64,000 bases of DNA, taken from Oleiphilaceae bacterium. Lineage in GTDB: Bacteria; Pseudomonadota; Gammaproteobacteria; Pseudomonadales; Oleiphilaceae. How positions within the stretch are numbered: the stretch's first letter is position 1; each line of letters opens with the position of its first letter. The notes below the pieces were generated by a model. The model had not been told where the DNA came from. It saw only the letters and a program-made list of their open reading frames with translations, and did no database searches. The DNA lies in assembly GCA_022447365.1 (NCBI GenBank), contig JAKVBL010000004.1, positions 84,774 to 148,773 of the forward strand, given 5' to 3'. Below, piece by piece: positions 52,636 through 60,964 of this stretch. The position numbers and the translations under genes were made by a program.

Positions 52636-53127
52636 ATGACAGTTTCAAAAAATATGGTTGTTCAGTTTCATTATCGTTTGAGCCACAACGGTGAGGAGCT
52701 TGAAAGTTCACATGGCGGCGATCCGATGGCTTATTTACATGGTCATGCGAATATTATTACGGGTCTCGAGTCAGAGATGGAAGGGAAAGAAACGGGCGAC
52801 ATATTTTCCGCTGAAGTGCCTGCAGCAAAAGCATACGGCACACGTCATGAAAACGCCGTACAAAGAGTCCCGATTAAACATTTAATGGGAGACAAGAAAC
52901 AGTTAGCGCGATTAAAACCAGGGATGACGGTTGGCATCAATACTGAACAAGGTGGTCGCCAGGCCACGGTTGTTAAAGCAGGCAAGTTCAATGTCGATGT
53001 TGATACGAACCACCCTCTCGCAGGTAAAGATCTGACGTTTGATATTGAAATCATTTCTATTAGAGAAGCTACAGAAGAAGAAATATCACATGGTCACGCG
53101 CATGGTGTAGGCGGCCATCACCATTAA
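52636..53127 (+). CDS. SlyD-like FKBP-type peptidyl-prolyl isomerase
   Basis: This 163-residue cytosolic isomerase has the insert-in-flap architecture of SlyD: VVQFHYRLSHNGEELESSHGGDPMAYLHGHANIITGLESEM, an IF domain, and a return to the FKBP strand LTFDIEIISI. The C terminus HGHAHGVGGHHH is histidine-rich, so metal (nickel or copper) binding is likely, as in SlyD. I chose ATG 52636 because GGAGG lies 8 bases upstream. The frame open from 52588 has no ribosome site. Confidence 0.9.
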   Translation: MTVSKNMVVQFHYRLSHNGEELESSHGGDPMAYLHGHANIITGLESEMEGKETGDIFSAEVPAAKAYGTRHENAVQRVPIKHLMGDKKQLARLKPGMTVGINTEQGGRQATVVKAGKFNVDVDTNHPLAGKDLTFDIEIISIREATEEEISHGHAHGVGGHHH

Positions 53128-53246
53128 CAAGCCCTAATGTTGCGACTCTGGAAGATCCTCTGCAAAAGCCTTAAGGTTCTGGGTCTCAAAGAAAATGTCT
53201 GCCCGTCTACTGTTCAGGCTGACACCAACTGAATGGAAACAGAACT

Positions 53247-53951
53247 ATGAACATAAAAAAAATCGCTTTGCCTTTACTAACTGCGAGTCTTATTGGAATG
53301 AGTCCAGTTACACTAGCTGAAGACGGCGCTGCTAAGTTTGAAAGTAAAGAAGCAAAAGTCAGTTATGCCTTTGGTGTGATGTTTGGTCAGCGCATGCGCA
53401 ACGAACTCAAAGATATTGACTTAGATCAGTTCGCAAATGGTTTGAAAAGTGCGTTTAACGATGAACCTCAATTGCTAACTGATGACGAGATAGCTCAAAC
53501 CTTGAGTGAATATCAGCGTGAGATGCAAGAAAAGCAAATTGCTGAACTACAAAAACTTAGTGAAGCGAATAAAATTGTTGGCGAAGAGTTCTTGAGCGCA
53601 AACAAAGATAAAGAAGGCGTAGTGACGCTAGAAAGCGGTTTGCAATACAAAGTTCTTACTGAAGGCAAAGGCCCTCAACCTGCAGCAACAGATACTGTAA
53701 CAGTGCATTACACCGGCAGCCTTATTAGTGGCGAAGTGTTTGATAGCTCCGTTAGTCGAGGTGAACCAGCAACATTCCCATTAAATGGCGTTATCGCTGG
53801 TTGGACCGAAGCGCTTCAACTAATGCCTACAGGATCAAAGTGGCAATTGTATATTCCTGCTGATCTAGCATATGGTCCACAAGGTAATCGCTCAATCGGA
53901 CCTAATGAGACTTTACTATTTGAAGTTGAGTTGATTGAAATAGCGAAATAA
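53247..53951 (+). CDS. Periplasmic FKBP-type peptidyl-prolyl isomerase (FkpA/FklB/Mip type)
   Basis: This 234-residue protein has a signal peptide (MNIKKIALPLLTASLIGMSPVTLAED, likely cut after ALAED-like TLAED), an N-terminal dimerisation helix region (SYAFGVMFGQRMRNELKDIDLDQFANGLKSAF) and a C-terminal FKBP domain. The domain is complete: VHYTGSLISGEVFDSS, VIAGWTEALQLMPTGSKWQLYIP, and LAYGPQGNRSIGPNETLLFEVELI. It acts as an envelope folding chaperone. The gene is monocistronic, with a strong terminator at 53970. Confidence 0.92.
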   Translation: MNIKKIALPLLTASLIGMSPVTLAEDGAAKFESKEAKVSYAFGVMFGQRMRNELKDIDLDQFANGLKSAFNDEPQLLTDDEIAQTLSEYQREMQEKQIAELQKLSEANKIVGEEFLSANKDKEGVVTLESGLQYKVLTEGKGPQPAATDTVTVHYTGSLISGEVFDSSVSRGEPATFPLNGVIAGWTEALQLMPTGSKWQLYIPADLAYGPQGNRSIGPNETLLFEVELIEIAK

Positions 53952-53969
53952 GCACACGCTTATAAATAT

Positions 53970-53997
53970 AAAAGGCGACTCATTAGGTCGCCTTTTT
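53970..53997 (+). terminator. Rho-independent terminator
   Basis: AAAAGGCGAC (53970-53979) pairs with GTCGCCTTTT (53987-53996) around a 7-base loop, followed by a further T. It ends the FKBP gene and, in reverse, may also serve convergent hisI. Confidence 0.85.
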
Positions 53998-54024
53998 ACT
54001 ATCTGAACTAAGCCAAAACTGGGG

Positions 54025-54432
54025 CTAAAACTCAGTATTAATCTCGACTTCTTTTTCGCCAAATTTCAGATAGAAACACGATTTTCGGTGGGTATGACAC
54101 GCCGCTCCTGTTTGATCAATCATTGCTAGCAAAACATCGCCGTCACAATCAGTGCGCAATTCCTTTAATTGCTGAGCATGACCAGAACTCTCACCTTTTC
54201 GCCAAAGACTTTTGCGCGACCTAGACCAATAACACATCCGTCCAGTAGCGATAGTTTCTTCTAGCGCATCGCGATTCATCCAAGCAAACATCAAAATCGA
54301 CTTAGTCTCAGCATCTTGCGCAATTACCGGAATCAACCCTTGCTCATCAAAGGTTAATTCCTCAATGACGGTCGCGATAGGGAATGTTGTTCCCTCTTCT
54401 TGCGCTTCAATCTCTTTAAACCATGCTTTCAT
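54025..54432 (-). CDS. hisI: Phosphoribosyl-AMP cyclohydrolase (stand-alone HisI)
   Basis: This 135-residue enzyme of the third histidine-biosynthesis step opens the adenine ring of PR-AMP. LIPVIAQDAETKSILMFAWMNRDALEETIATGRMCYWSRSRKSLWRKGESSGHAQ and DCDGDVLLAMIDQTGAACHTHRKSCF contain the conserved zinc and magnesium ligands. HisE is not fused to it and not adjacent, as in Pseudomonas relatives. I chose ATG 54432 over GTG 54483, because the 17 extra residues are atypical of the family. Confidence 0.9.
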   Translation of the reverse strand: MKAWFKEIEAQEEGTTFPIATVIEELTFDEQGLIPVIAQDAETKSILMFAWMNRDALEETIATGRMCYWSRSRKSLWRKGESSGHAQQLKELRTDCDGDVLLAMIDQTGAACHTHRKSCFYLKFGEKEVEINTEF

Positions 54433-54548
54433 ATTTGTCGTTCGCTGCTTCGAGGCTATAGAGCATATGAAAGAGTTGCTCACATGCTCTGAAATTTAGT
54501 AAGTATATTAAAGTTGGCGAATGCTAGATGACACATCAATAAAAAGCA

Positions 54549-54692
54549 ATGTCTGCACTTCTTCAAGAAAAAGTCTCATCTATAGCAACAAAGCAGGCTT
54601 TTCAGGCGAGCCTAGAAGAGATCAAAAATAAACAAACAAAGAGTGCGACCGCCAAAACTGATTCAAATTTGAGCAATAAGTGCAGAATTTAG
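54549..54692 (+). CDS. Possible small ORF, 47 codons, unknown
   Basis: ATG 54549 opens a 47-codon frame (MSALLQEKVSSIATKQ... to NKCRI) in the 370-bp gap between hisI and the YIP1 gene. Its composition (Lys, Gln, Ala, Ser, helical) is protein-like but the ribosome site is weak. I do not recognise it, and chance is likely. Confidence 0.2.
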   Translation: MSALLQEKVSSIATKQAFQASLEEIKNKQTKSATAKTDSNLSNKCRI

Positions 54693-54802
54693 TCAAATAT
54701 TTGTGTATTTTTTAGACAATTCGCTTTTTTGCTACTTGACGAACTCTAGTGATGGGTCGAGACTTATTGACGCAGCCAAAAAAAATAATCAACGGAGGCG
54801 CT

Positions 54803-55405
54803 ATGAGCATATTGCATACTTTCGGTATCTTGACTCACCCTGACAGAGAATGGCAAACGATTCGCGAAGAGCATGAATCGGCCCCTAAGCTTTTTCTCAC
54901 ACACATCATTCTTCTCGCACTTATCCCCGCAGCAGCAGCGTATTACGGGACAACTCAAGTCGGTTGGCAAATCGGCGATGGCGATATTATTAAGCTGACA
55001 AATTCTAGCGCCGCACAACTCTGCATTCTGTTTTACGCAGCAATGCTAAGCGGCATATACATTATTGGTAAATTCATTGATTTTTTTGCGGCGACATATG
55101 GCGTAGAAGCATCTGAACACAACGGTATTATTCTCGCCGCTTATACCGCAACGCCCTTATTCCTAATAGGCGCTATCGCGATATATCCAGTGCTCTGGGT
55201 AAACATGATGGCCGGAGTGGTCGCAGTATGTTGGTCGGTCTATCTCCTTTATGAGGGATTACCAATCCTAATGAAGATTCCAGAAGATAGAGGGTTTATG
55301 TTTGCCTCCTCTATCTTAACAGTGGGATTAGTGATGCTAGTCGGCTTGTTTGCCATCAGCGTCATTATCTGGAGCGTTGGAGTTGGTCCAGAATATATAA
55401 GTTAA
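54803..55405 (+). CDS. YIP1-family membrane protein
   Basis: This 200-residue inner-membrane protein has five hydrophobic segments typical of the Yip1 domain (HIILLALIPAAAAYYG; AAMLSGIYIIGKFIDFFAA; AAYTATPLFLIGAIAIYPVLWVNMMAGVVAVCWSVYLLYEGLPILMKIPEDRG; FASSILTVGLVMLVGLFAISVIIW). The N-terminal DREWQTIREE stretch before the first helix is a common bacterial YIP1 feature. Its function in bacteria is unknown. I chose ATG 54803 because GGAGG lies at 54794-54798. It ends in a terminator shared with the convergent channel gene. Confidence 0.87.
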   Translation: MSILHTFGILTHPDREWQTIREEHESAPKLFLTHIILLALIPAAAAYYGTTQVGWQIGDGDIIKLTNSSAAQLCILFYAAMLSGIYIIGKFIDFFAATYGVEASEHNGIILAAYTATPLFLIGAIAIYPVLWVNMMAGVVAVCWSVYLLYEGLPILMKIPEDRGFMFASSILTVGLVMLVGLFAISVIIWSVGVGPEYIS

Positions 55406-55425
55406 CACCCTTAACTTATTACAAG

Positions 55426-55453
55426 AACGCTCGCTTATTCGCGAGCGTTTTTT
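55426..55453. terminator. Bidirectional rho-independent terminator
   Basis: AACGCTCGC (55426-55434) pairs with GCGAGCGTT (55441-55449) around TTATTC, followed by T-runs on the plus strand. The stop codon of the channel gene (55435-55437 on the minus strand) lies within the loop. Confidence 0.82.
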
Positions 55454-56280
55454 CTTAGTTCTTCTTTTAAGCTCTGAATTTCTTTATACAAAGCTTCAAG
55501 CGTCACTTCTTCCTTACCCTGCTCTTCATTTTTTTGCATTCGCATTTTGTGGTTTTCTTCTTCCATCACACTCACAACAATACCAATCACCATGTTTAAG
55601 AATGCAAATGCCGTAAAGAAAATAAAGGTTAGATAGAAGATCCAACTTAGAGGATAAACCTCCATCGTTTCATATTGAACATCAGTCCAATCCTCGAAGG
55701 TCATAACTCGGAATAAAGTCAGCATAGCAATGGCTATATTGCCCCAAAGCACCTCATTAATCTCACCGAACAAGTGGCTACCAATGGCTGCGTAGATATA
55801 AAAGATAATGAACATTAGCAGCATTACATAACCTAGCTGCGGCAATGCTTTAACTAGTGAGCTAATCAAAACGCGTAGTTCAGGAATCACAGACACCATT
55901 CGTAAAACCCTGAATACACGAACAAGCCTAGCTAGCAAAGCCATCTCGCTCTCATTGATAGGGATAAGACTGATCACTACGACAAGGGTATCAAAAACAT
56001 TCCAACCATCTTTGAAAAACGCTTTTTTATTAGGCTCTGCAATAAAACGGATACTGATTTCTATCAGAAAGAAAATCGTTACAAACCAATCCAATATCTT
56101 TAAAAATGGAATAACGTTTTCGGGGAGATGATAGGTTTTAGCGCCAATTTCTAGGGCTGAAACTAAGATAATCGCAATAACTACAAACTCAAAGATACGA
56201 TTATTTTTTAATTTAAAGAAAGACTGTTGAATACCACCAGAGACCATATTTCTGCTCGTCCACATGAAATTTCTGGGCAC
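55435..56280 (-). CDS. Voltage-gated cation channel (bacterial Nav/Cav type)
   Basis: This 281-residue inner-membrane channel has S1-S6 and a C-terminal coiled coil (about 240-281). S4 carries arginines at every third position (R118, R121, R124, R127 in ARLVRVFRVLRMV). The selectivity filter T194-F-E-D-W-T-D200 differs from the sodium type TLESW and resembles the acidic filter TLDDWSD of the engineered calcium channel CavAb. Aspartates occupy two of the positions that were made acidic there. Calcium or broad divalent permeability is therefore possible. The start is GTG 56280, and ATG codons at 56265 and 56247 are alternatives. No ligand-binding domain is seen. Confidence 0.88.
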   Translation of the reverse strand: MPRNFMWTSRNMVSGGIQQSFFKLKNNRIFEFVVIAIILVSALEIGAKTYHLPENVIPFLKILDWFVTIFFLIEISIRFIAEPNKKAFFKDGWNVFDTLVVVISLIPINESEMALLARLVRVFRVLRMVSVIPELRVLISSLVKALPQLGYVMLLMFIIFYIYAAIGSHLFGEINEVLWGNIAIAMLTLFRVMTFEDWTDVQYETMEVYPLSWIFYLTFIFFTAFAFLNMVIGIVVSVMEEENHKMRMQKNEEQGKEEVTLEALYKEIQSLKEELRKNARE

Positions 56281-56500
56281 GATACACGAATATAGGTAAC
56301 AAGATAAAGAGGTTAGGAGAAGGGAAAGTATAGGGATGGGGGAGTAAACGGAAAAGCTGGCGATCCATGCCTGCTTATTACCATCCGTGTCTCATCCCTT
56401 AGCTACGGTCATCCTTGATTCCGTCAACATTTCCTTATGTTTATGCTGTCCCTATGAGCAAATAATAGATGAGGTAATTAGGGAAAAATATAGGAGATCT

Positions 56501-56536
56501 CTGAAACTTTGTAGGATATATCCTACAAAGTTTCAG
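56501..56536. repeat. Perfect 36-bp palindrome downstream of the RNase gene
   Basis: The two 18-base arms CTGAAACTTTGTAGGATA and TATCCTACAAAGTTTCAG match without mismatch and without spacer. It lies 14 bases beyond the stop of the RNase II/R gene. No T-run follows at once in either direction, so it is not a typical terminator. It might be a protein-binding site, a mobile-element target or an RNA-stabilising 3' hairpin. Confidence 0.6.
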
Positions 56537-56549
56537 AAAAACATCTGAA

Positions 56550-58466
56550 TTAAGCTAGAGAAAATTGAATCTGCTTTTTAGACCAATCAACACGCTTCAA
56601 TGAAACCTTTAGTTTTTGCGCTAAGGTAAATTCGCCTTTTGAAGTTTTCAATTGCATCAAATCTTGGTTAAAACTGCACTTGCCTTCAATATCCCGCGTC
56701 GCAATCACACCTTCAATGCCATTATCTAATACACGAACTTGCATACCAGTAGTAAATACACGAACAACTTCCGCATCAAACTCACCAGATTGACGCGTCA
56801 TATATTCACACTTCAATGATTGCTCGATATCGAAAACAGATTTACGAATAGCGTCTTGCTTCTCTTCAATCGATTCAAGGTCTTTAGTAGTTAAGCTATC
56901 ACCAACATTACTCTCAATTAGAGACGTTAATAAACGATGTAGTAAATAATCATTCGCTTTGCGCAGAGGTGAACTGATGGTCGTGTAAGCGTCAAAACCC
57001 AGAGCAAAATGAGGCGCTTTTTCAAGACTAAACCCGGTTCGATCCAACTGTCTCAGCATTAGTTGCCTTAAATACTCTCGCTCATCATCTGCTTGTAACG
57101 CTCGAAATATTGATACGAAACCATCTAAGTTTGCTAAACTGAATTCTTTTAATTCAGGAAGTTTTTCATTCAATACTGTACTAAGCGACTCTAAACGATC
57201 TGCACGAACGCCTGAATGACTGATGTACAAAGCAGATTTTGCGTTCTCTGCAAAATACTGAGCTGCACAGCGATTCACAGCTAACATACATTCTTCAACC
57301 CATGCATGAGCCGCAACACTTGTTCGCGGGTGAATTGCTTCAATTTTCTGGTCAGCGTTAAGCTCTATAAAAAAGTCAGAGCGACTAGGCTGGACATTCG
57401 CTGTGCTCTTACGTTTTTCTAGTAGAGCTTCGGCAAGACCTTTTAGCGCAATCACTTGTGGTCGAACATTCTCATTCACACCATCAAGTGCATCATCGCT
57501 CGCTTGCGTATACGATAGTTTTTGCGCCGAAGTAACACTACCAAGGCTAATTTTCTCTAGCGCAACATCACCATCTTTAGAAACTTGTATCGTGAAAACT
57601 TTCGCTAAACGCGTCTTTCCTTCTACTAATGAGGCTAAGTTCGCACTGACCTCTTCAGGTAACATTGAAACAACTTTATTAGGCGCATACAAAGAAGCGC
57701 CGCGTTGCAAAGCTTCTTTCTCTAAGACCGGAGCATGCTTAACTAAGGCTTCTGGATCAGCAATAGCAACGAGTAACTTCCAGCCATCGGAGTTTTCTTC
57801 AATGCAAAGCGCGTCATCCATGTCAGTCGTGCGTTCACCATCAATGGTAAAGAAAGCATGTTGACTAAAATCTTCTCTCTCAGCACATAACTTAGCGACC
57901 AAGTCTTCCGTCAATGTCTTTAAATCTTGCTCAGATTTTTCACTCCAAGCTTCTTTAATACCATGTTTTTTCAGACTGTAGGTCCACTCAATACCTGCAT
58001 CTTTTTCATTACCAAGATTATCGAGTATGTGGGCTTGTGGCTTACCATTTTTAATTGGGTGTTGAACAAGCTTGCACTGAAGTAAGTCGCCAACTTTCGC
58101 TTTCCCGCGTTTATTTGGTGGAATAAAGATCCATCGACTTGTACCATCGAAATCCGCTTCTGCAAAATGTGCAGCGCCTTTAGACACGTATTTACCAAAG
58201 AATAATTTATTATTCGATTCGATCAGTCGTTCTACTTTTGCAAACGTTTTGTTCTTGTCGTCTTTTTTGATCTCTACTTCAATTCGATCGCCAGGTAAGA
58301 CTTTTAGCATTTCATCCGGCGGTAAAAATACATCTCGGCCACTTTCAAGGCTAACAAAACCGAACTTCTGCCCTGTCCCTTTTACTCTGCCAAATTGCAA
58401 ATCACGGCTAGCTTTAATATCACTTTTGAGCTGCTTTAATTGGTTCAAAGCATCTAATTTAAGCAT
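56550..58466 (-). CDS. RNase II/RNase R family exoribonuclease
   Basis: This 638-residue 3'-5' exoribonuclease has an N-terminal cold-shock-like OB domain (GRVKGTGQKFGFVSLESGRDVFLPPDEM), a second OB region, the RNB catalytic domain and a C-terminal S1-like domain (about 570-638). The catalytic aspartates are in TIDGERTTDMDDALCI. The RNB core continues through GASLYAPNKVVSMLPEE, ISHSGVRADRL and FALGFDAYTTISSPLRKANDYLLHRLL. The length matches RNase II (644) better than RNase R (about 813). Without a comparison I leave the symbol open. The start is ATG 58466. Confidence 0.92.
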   Translation of the reverse strand: MLKLDALNQLKQLKSDIKASRDLQFGRVKGTGQKFGFVSLESGRDVFLPPDEMLKVLPGDRIEVEIKKDDKNKTFAKVERLIESNNKLFFGKYVSKGAAHFAEADFDGTSRWIFIPPNKRGKAKVGDLLQCKLVQHPIKNGKPQAHILDNLGNEKDAGIEWTYSLKKHGIKEAWSEKSEQDLKTLTEDLVAKLCAEREDFSQHAFFTIDGERTTDMDDALCIEENSDGWKLLVAIADPEALVKHAPVLEKEALQRGASLYAPNKVVSMLPEEVSANLASLVEGKTRLAKVFTIQVSKDGDVALEKISLGSVTSAQKLSYTQASDDALDGVNENVRPQVIALKGLAEALLEKRKSTANVQPSRSDFFIELNADQKIEAIHPRTSVAAHAWVEECMLAVNRCAAQYFAENAKSALYISHSGVRADRLESLSTVLNEKLPELKEFSLANLDGFVSIFRALQADDEREYLRQLMLRQLDRTGFSLEKAPHFALGFDAYTTISSPLRKANDYLLHRLLTSLIESNVGDSLTTKDLESIEEKQDAIRKSVFDIEQSLKCEYMTRQSGEFDAEVVRVFTTGMQVRVLDNGIEGVIATRDIEGKCSFNQDLMQLKTSKGEFTLAQKLKVSLKRVDWSKKQIQFSLA

Positions 58467-58661
58467 TTCTTTACCTTTAAAAAGCCTCGGTAGGCTAAAT
58501 CAAATTAACGTCAAAAATCCTGCGTGGAATCAATGAAGACTTCGCAGTTTCTCTTTTAACTTCGTCGAGACTCGCATTGTTAAAAGGGCATAAAATCGTC
58601 ACCAAACTATGGGCGAGACAATCTATCACGCAAGCAAAAGGAATCAAATTTTTTAATGTAT

Positions 58662-59540
58662 CTAATCTTGATAACTCTTATCTAGCCAGCTTTTTTCACT
58701 ATTTTGCTCTGCACAATCATGAAGAGAAATATAAACCTCAGGATTTAATCCTTCAGGCAACTGATAATCCTGTGTCGCCTTCTTCAAATCATTCAATAAA
58801 ATTTGTGCGCCGTCTCTATTCGTTGCAGTCACAAGACATGCAAAACGGCGATCACTTAATTTATACAACACATCTGTAGAACGAATACGGCTTTTCCAGA
58901 TCGACACAAGAACCTGCAACAATGTTATTTCTTTCGTCAGATTCATTTTTCTTGGTAATTCAACATCAATCACCAGCAGCACACAATTCATCTGGTAACG
59001 CTGATGCAAGGCAAAGTAATGAGAAAGGTCTTGCTCAAACTGTCTCGCATTACGACATGCGAACATATCCTCCTCAGTATGCTTAGGCCCTGCTCTTTCA
59101 AGTCGACCGATACGAAAGCGAACAAAGCTCGCTAACGCAAATAATGAAAAAACTAGAACGGCATTTTGGGCTAGCTGCGTAAAATCATTTAGCGCGCTTA
59201 AAAGCAACATACAAAGAAGAGAAAAGGTCGCGGCAAACACCAAATCAAGGACTAATGCTGCCCACACAGTCATCACTAACAAGCAGCCCATAACAGCAAC
59301 ACTATTCACACCCGATGTCAGATGCACAACAAAAATAGATGCAAAAAGGACTAAATTAATTGCTGGAATAAACTTGCGAAGATTTGAAAACAAAGAGGAG
59401 AAGTTGAGCGCAAACATCACAGCGCTCAAACCGATGATGAAAAACACCGCGTGGTTCAAGCCTAATAAAACAAGCTCAATGATCGGAAATAGCAAAACGA
59501 AAAACGATAACAGTTCTTTTTGCAGCGTTTTCTGAATCAT
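58662..59540 (-). CDS. Membrane protein with degenerate GGDEF-like domain
   Basis: This 292-residue protein has five or six helices in residues about 10-150 and a C-terminal GGDEF-like fold (about 155-280). The strands CVLLVIDVELPRK and RIRSTDVLYKLSDRRFACLVTATNRDGAQILLNDL follow the topology of a cyclase domain. The GG(D/E)EF motif is replaced by S-D-R-R-F, however, so it cannot make cyclic di-GMP and may at most bind it or act as a scaffold. It is the last gene of the Pil-Chp type cluster, 18 bases after the CheW-like gene, which suggests a link to pilus signalling. Confidence 0.65.
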   Translation of the reverse strand: MIQKTLQKELLSFFVLLFPIIELVLLGLNHAVFFIIGLSAVMFALNFSSLFSNLRKFIPAINLVLFASIFVVHLTSGVNSVAVMGCLLVMTVWAALVLDLVFAATFSLLCMLLLSALNDFTQLAQNAVLVFSLFALASFVRFRIGRLERAGPKHTEEDMFACRNARQFEQDLSHYFALHQRYQMNCVLLVIDVELPRKMNLTKEITLLQVLVSIWKSRIRSTDVLYKLSDRRFACLVTATNRDGAQILLNDLKKATQDYQLPEGLNPEVYISLHDCAEQNSEKSWLDKSYQD

Positions 59541-59558
59541 TTCAGGAGCGACTCTGAT

Positions 59559-60008
59559 TTACGCTAGTTTAATGGCCAGTGACTCTAGATATTCCAAGCT
59601 CGGAATCACCGCATATTCTCCATCGACCCTAATACGGCTATGTTCAGCAGGAGAATCGCTCTGCTCTTCTTCTTGAATGATATCCTTACTCACCTTTACT
59701 AAGCGCGGGAGACCTTGAGTGAGAATGGCGCTAAAAGGTAACTTCTGATTATCTAGCCCAACGCTATTAATTACAGCTATACGCGCTTGAGTATTCCGAG
59801 CGGGTTTCTCTTGGCCATTGGCAACTTCATAGCTTAGCAATGGAACCTGTTTACCCCGCCACATAATATTTCCTAGAAAATATTCTGGCCCTTCTGCTTC
59901 TTGTGGTTTGGTATATTCAATTACCTCGGCCACACTCACGTTTGGCAACACCAACTTAGTGCCTTCAACCGGCAAATATAAACTCGAAATTAGCTCTGAT
60001 TCAGACAC
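59559..60008 (-). CDS. chpC: CheW-like adaptor protein (ChpC/PilI type)
   Basis: This 149-residue single-domain CheW protein (SSLYLPVEGTKLVLPNVSVAEVIEYTKP, GNIMWRGKQVPLLSYEV, ARIAVINSVG, FSAILTQGLPRLVKV) would couple receptors to the ChpA kinase. The gene order chpA-chpB-this gene matches the Pil-Chp cluster of Pseudomonas, where it is called chpC. It starts 29 bases after chpB. Confidence 0.82.
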   Translation of the reverse strand: MSESELISSLYLPVEGTKLVLPNVSVAEVIEYTKPQEAEGPEYFLGNIMWRGKQVPLLSYEVANGQEKPARNTQARIAVINSVGLDNQKLPFSAILTQGLPRLVKVSKDIIQEEEQSDSPAEHSRIRVDGEYAVIPSLEYLESLAIKLA

Positions 60009-60037
60009 TCTGAACTTCCTTCATTTTCTTAGGCAAA

Positions 60038-60958
60038 TTAAGAAATGCCTGTATTCTTGTAATACGCTGTCATTAACATAGCAAGCTCTTTTGGTGCAGC
60101 AATCCGTTGGCATATACGCTTTTCGATCACCGATTTCGGCATCATGTCGCTGACTGCACTATGCTCACTTTGCGCCCAAACTAAACTGCCACGCCTAGCC
60201 AAATCTTGTGCTGTATCGGCGCCATCTTCGCCCATGCCACTAAACACGATGACATTAGCTCGATTACCGTAAGTGAAGCTTACTCGACGCAACAGCTCAT
60301 CAATACTTGGGGTATATTCACCTTGCCAAGCTGAACCCGTTTTAAAACAAACACCATTGGTAAAATCAATGCTTGAGTCCACGGGGACTTTATAAATCAC
60401 GCCGGGGGCTAATTCACACATTCCATCAATTGCAACAACAGGCAATTTCGCGTCTCTGCCAATAACATCAGCTAAGGCTTTAGAACCCACTTCATCGAGG
60501 TGCTGCGCGTACAAGAAGCTCGCGGGTATATCTTGGGGTAAGGCGTCTAGAAACTCCTTCACAGCCTCAGGCCCCCCTAACGAAGCAGCTAGCACCCATA
60601 TATCGAAAACCTCATTGCTTTGGTTTGGATGGAGATGCTGAATAAGCTTTTTAATTAAAAGAGAAAACTCCCTTTCCCTCAGCTCATGCTCACGACTAAA
60701 AGGCTCCAACCCCAAAATAACCGGAACAGCTAAATCGGCTATGTATTGCGCCAGCTCATCGCTTGCCAAATCAAAAAATGGCTCGTCAACTAACCAGCAT
60801 GAAATTTGGTTGTAGCGCTCAAGGTCTTCAATTTTCCAGCTTTGCGGTGCGATACTAACCTGCGCAGAAAAACCGTATCGCTCAGCAAAAATACTTAAGT
60901 CTTTTCTAAGTAAAGGATCCTCACTAATTATTCCGAGCGAAGCCTGGATCCTCATCAT
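60038..60958 (-). CDS. chpB: CheB-type chemoreceptor methylesterase (ChpB)
   Basis: This 306-residue protein has an N-terminal receiver-like domain (residues about 5-115) in which the usual phospho-acceptor region reads CWLVDEPF, so phosphorylation is uncertain. A C-terminal CheB methylesterase domain follows. Its catalytic residues are S126 (AASLGGPEAV), H153 (YAQHLDE) and D245 (FSGMGEDGADTA). It demethylates or deamidates receptors in the Pil-Chp pathway. It starts six bases after the chpA stop, on the same strand, so the genes are coupled. Confidence 0.86.
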   Translation of the reverse strand: MMRIQASLGIISEDPLLRKDLSIFAERYGFSAQVSIAPQSWKIEDLERYNQISCWLVDEPFFDLASDELAQYIADLAVPVILGLEPFSREHELREREFSLLIKKLIQHLHPNQSNEVFDIWVLAASLGGPEAVKEFLDALPQDIPASFLYAQHLDEVGSKALADVIGRDAKLPVVAIDGMCELAPGVIYKVPVDSSIDFTNGVCFKTGSAWQGEYTPSIDELLRRVSFTYGNRANVIVFSGMGEDGADTAQDLARRGSLVWAQSEHSAVSDMMPKSVIEKRICQRIAAPKELAMLMTAYYKNTGIS

Positions 60959-60964
60959 GTACTC

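Noticed and set aside
58577..58879. 100-codon plus-strand frame
   Set aside because: Most of it lies opposite the degenerate GGDEF gene, and it lacks a ribosome site and any recognisable domain.
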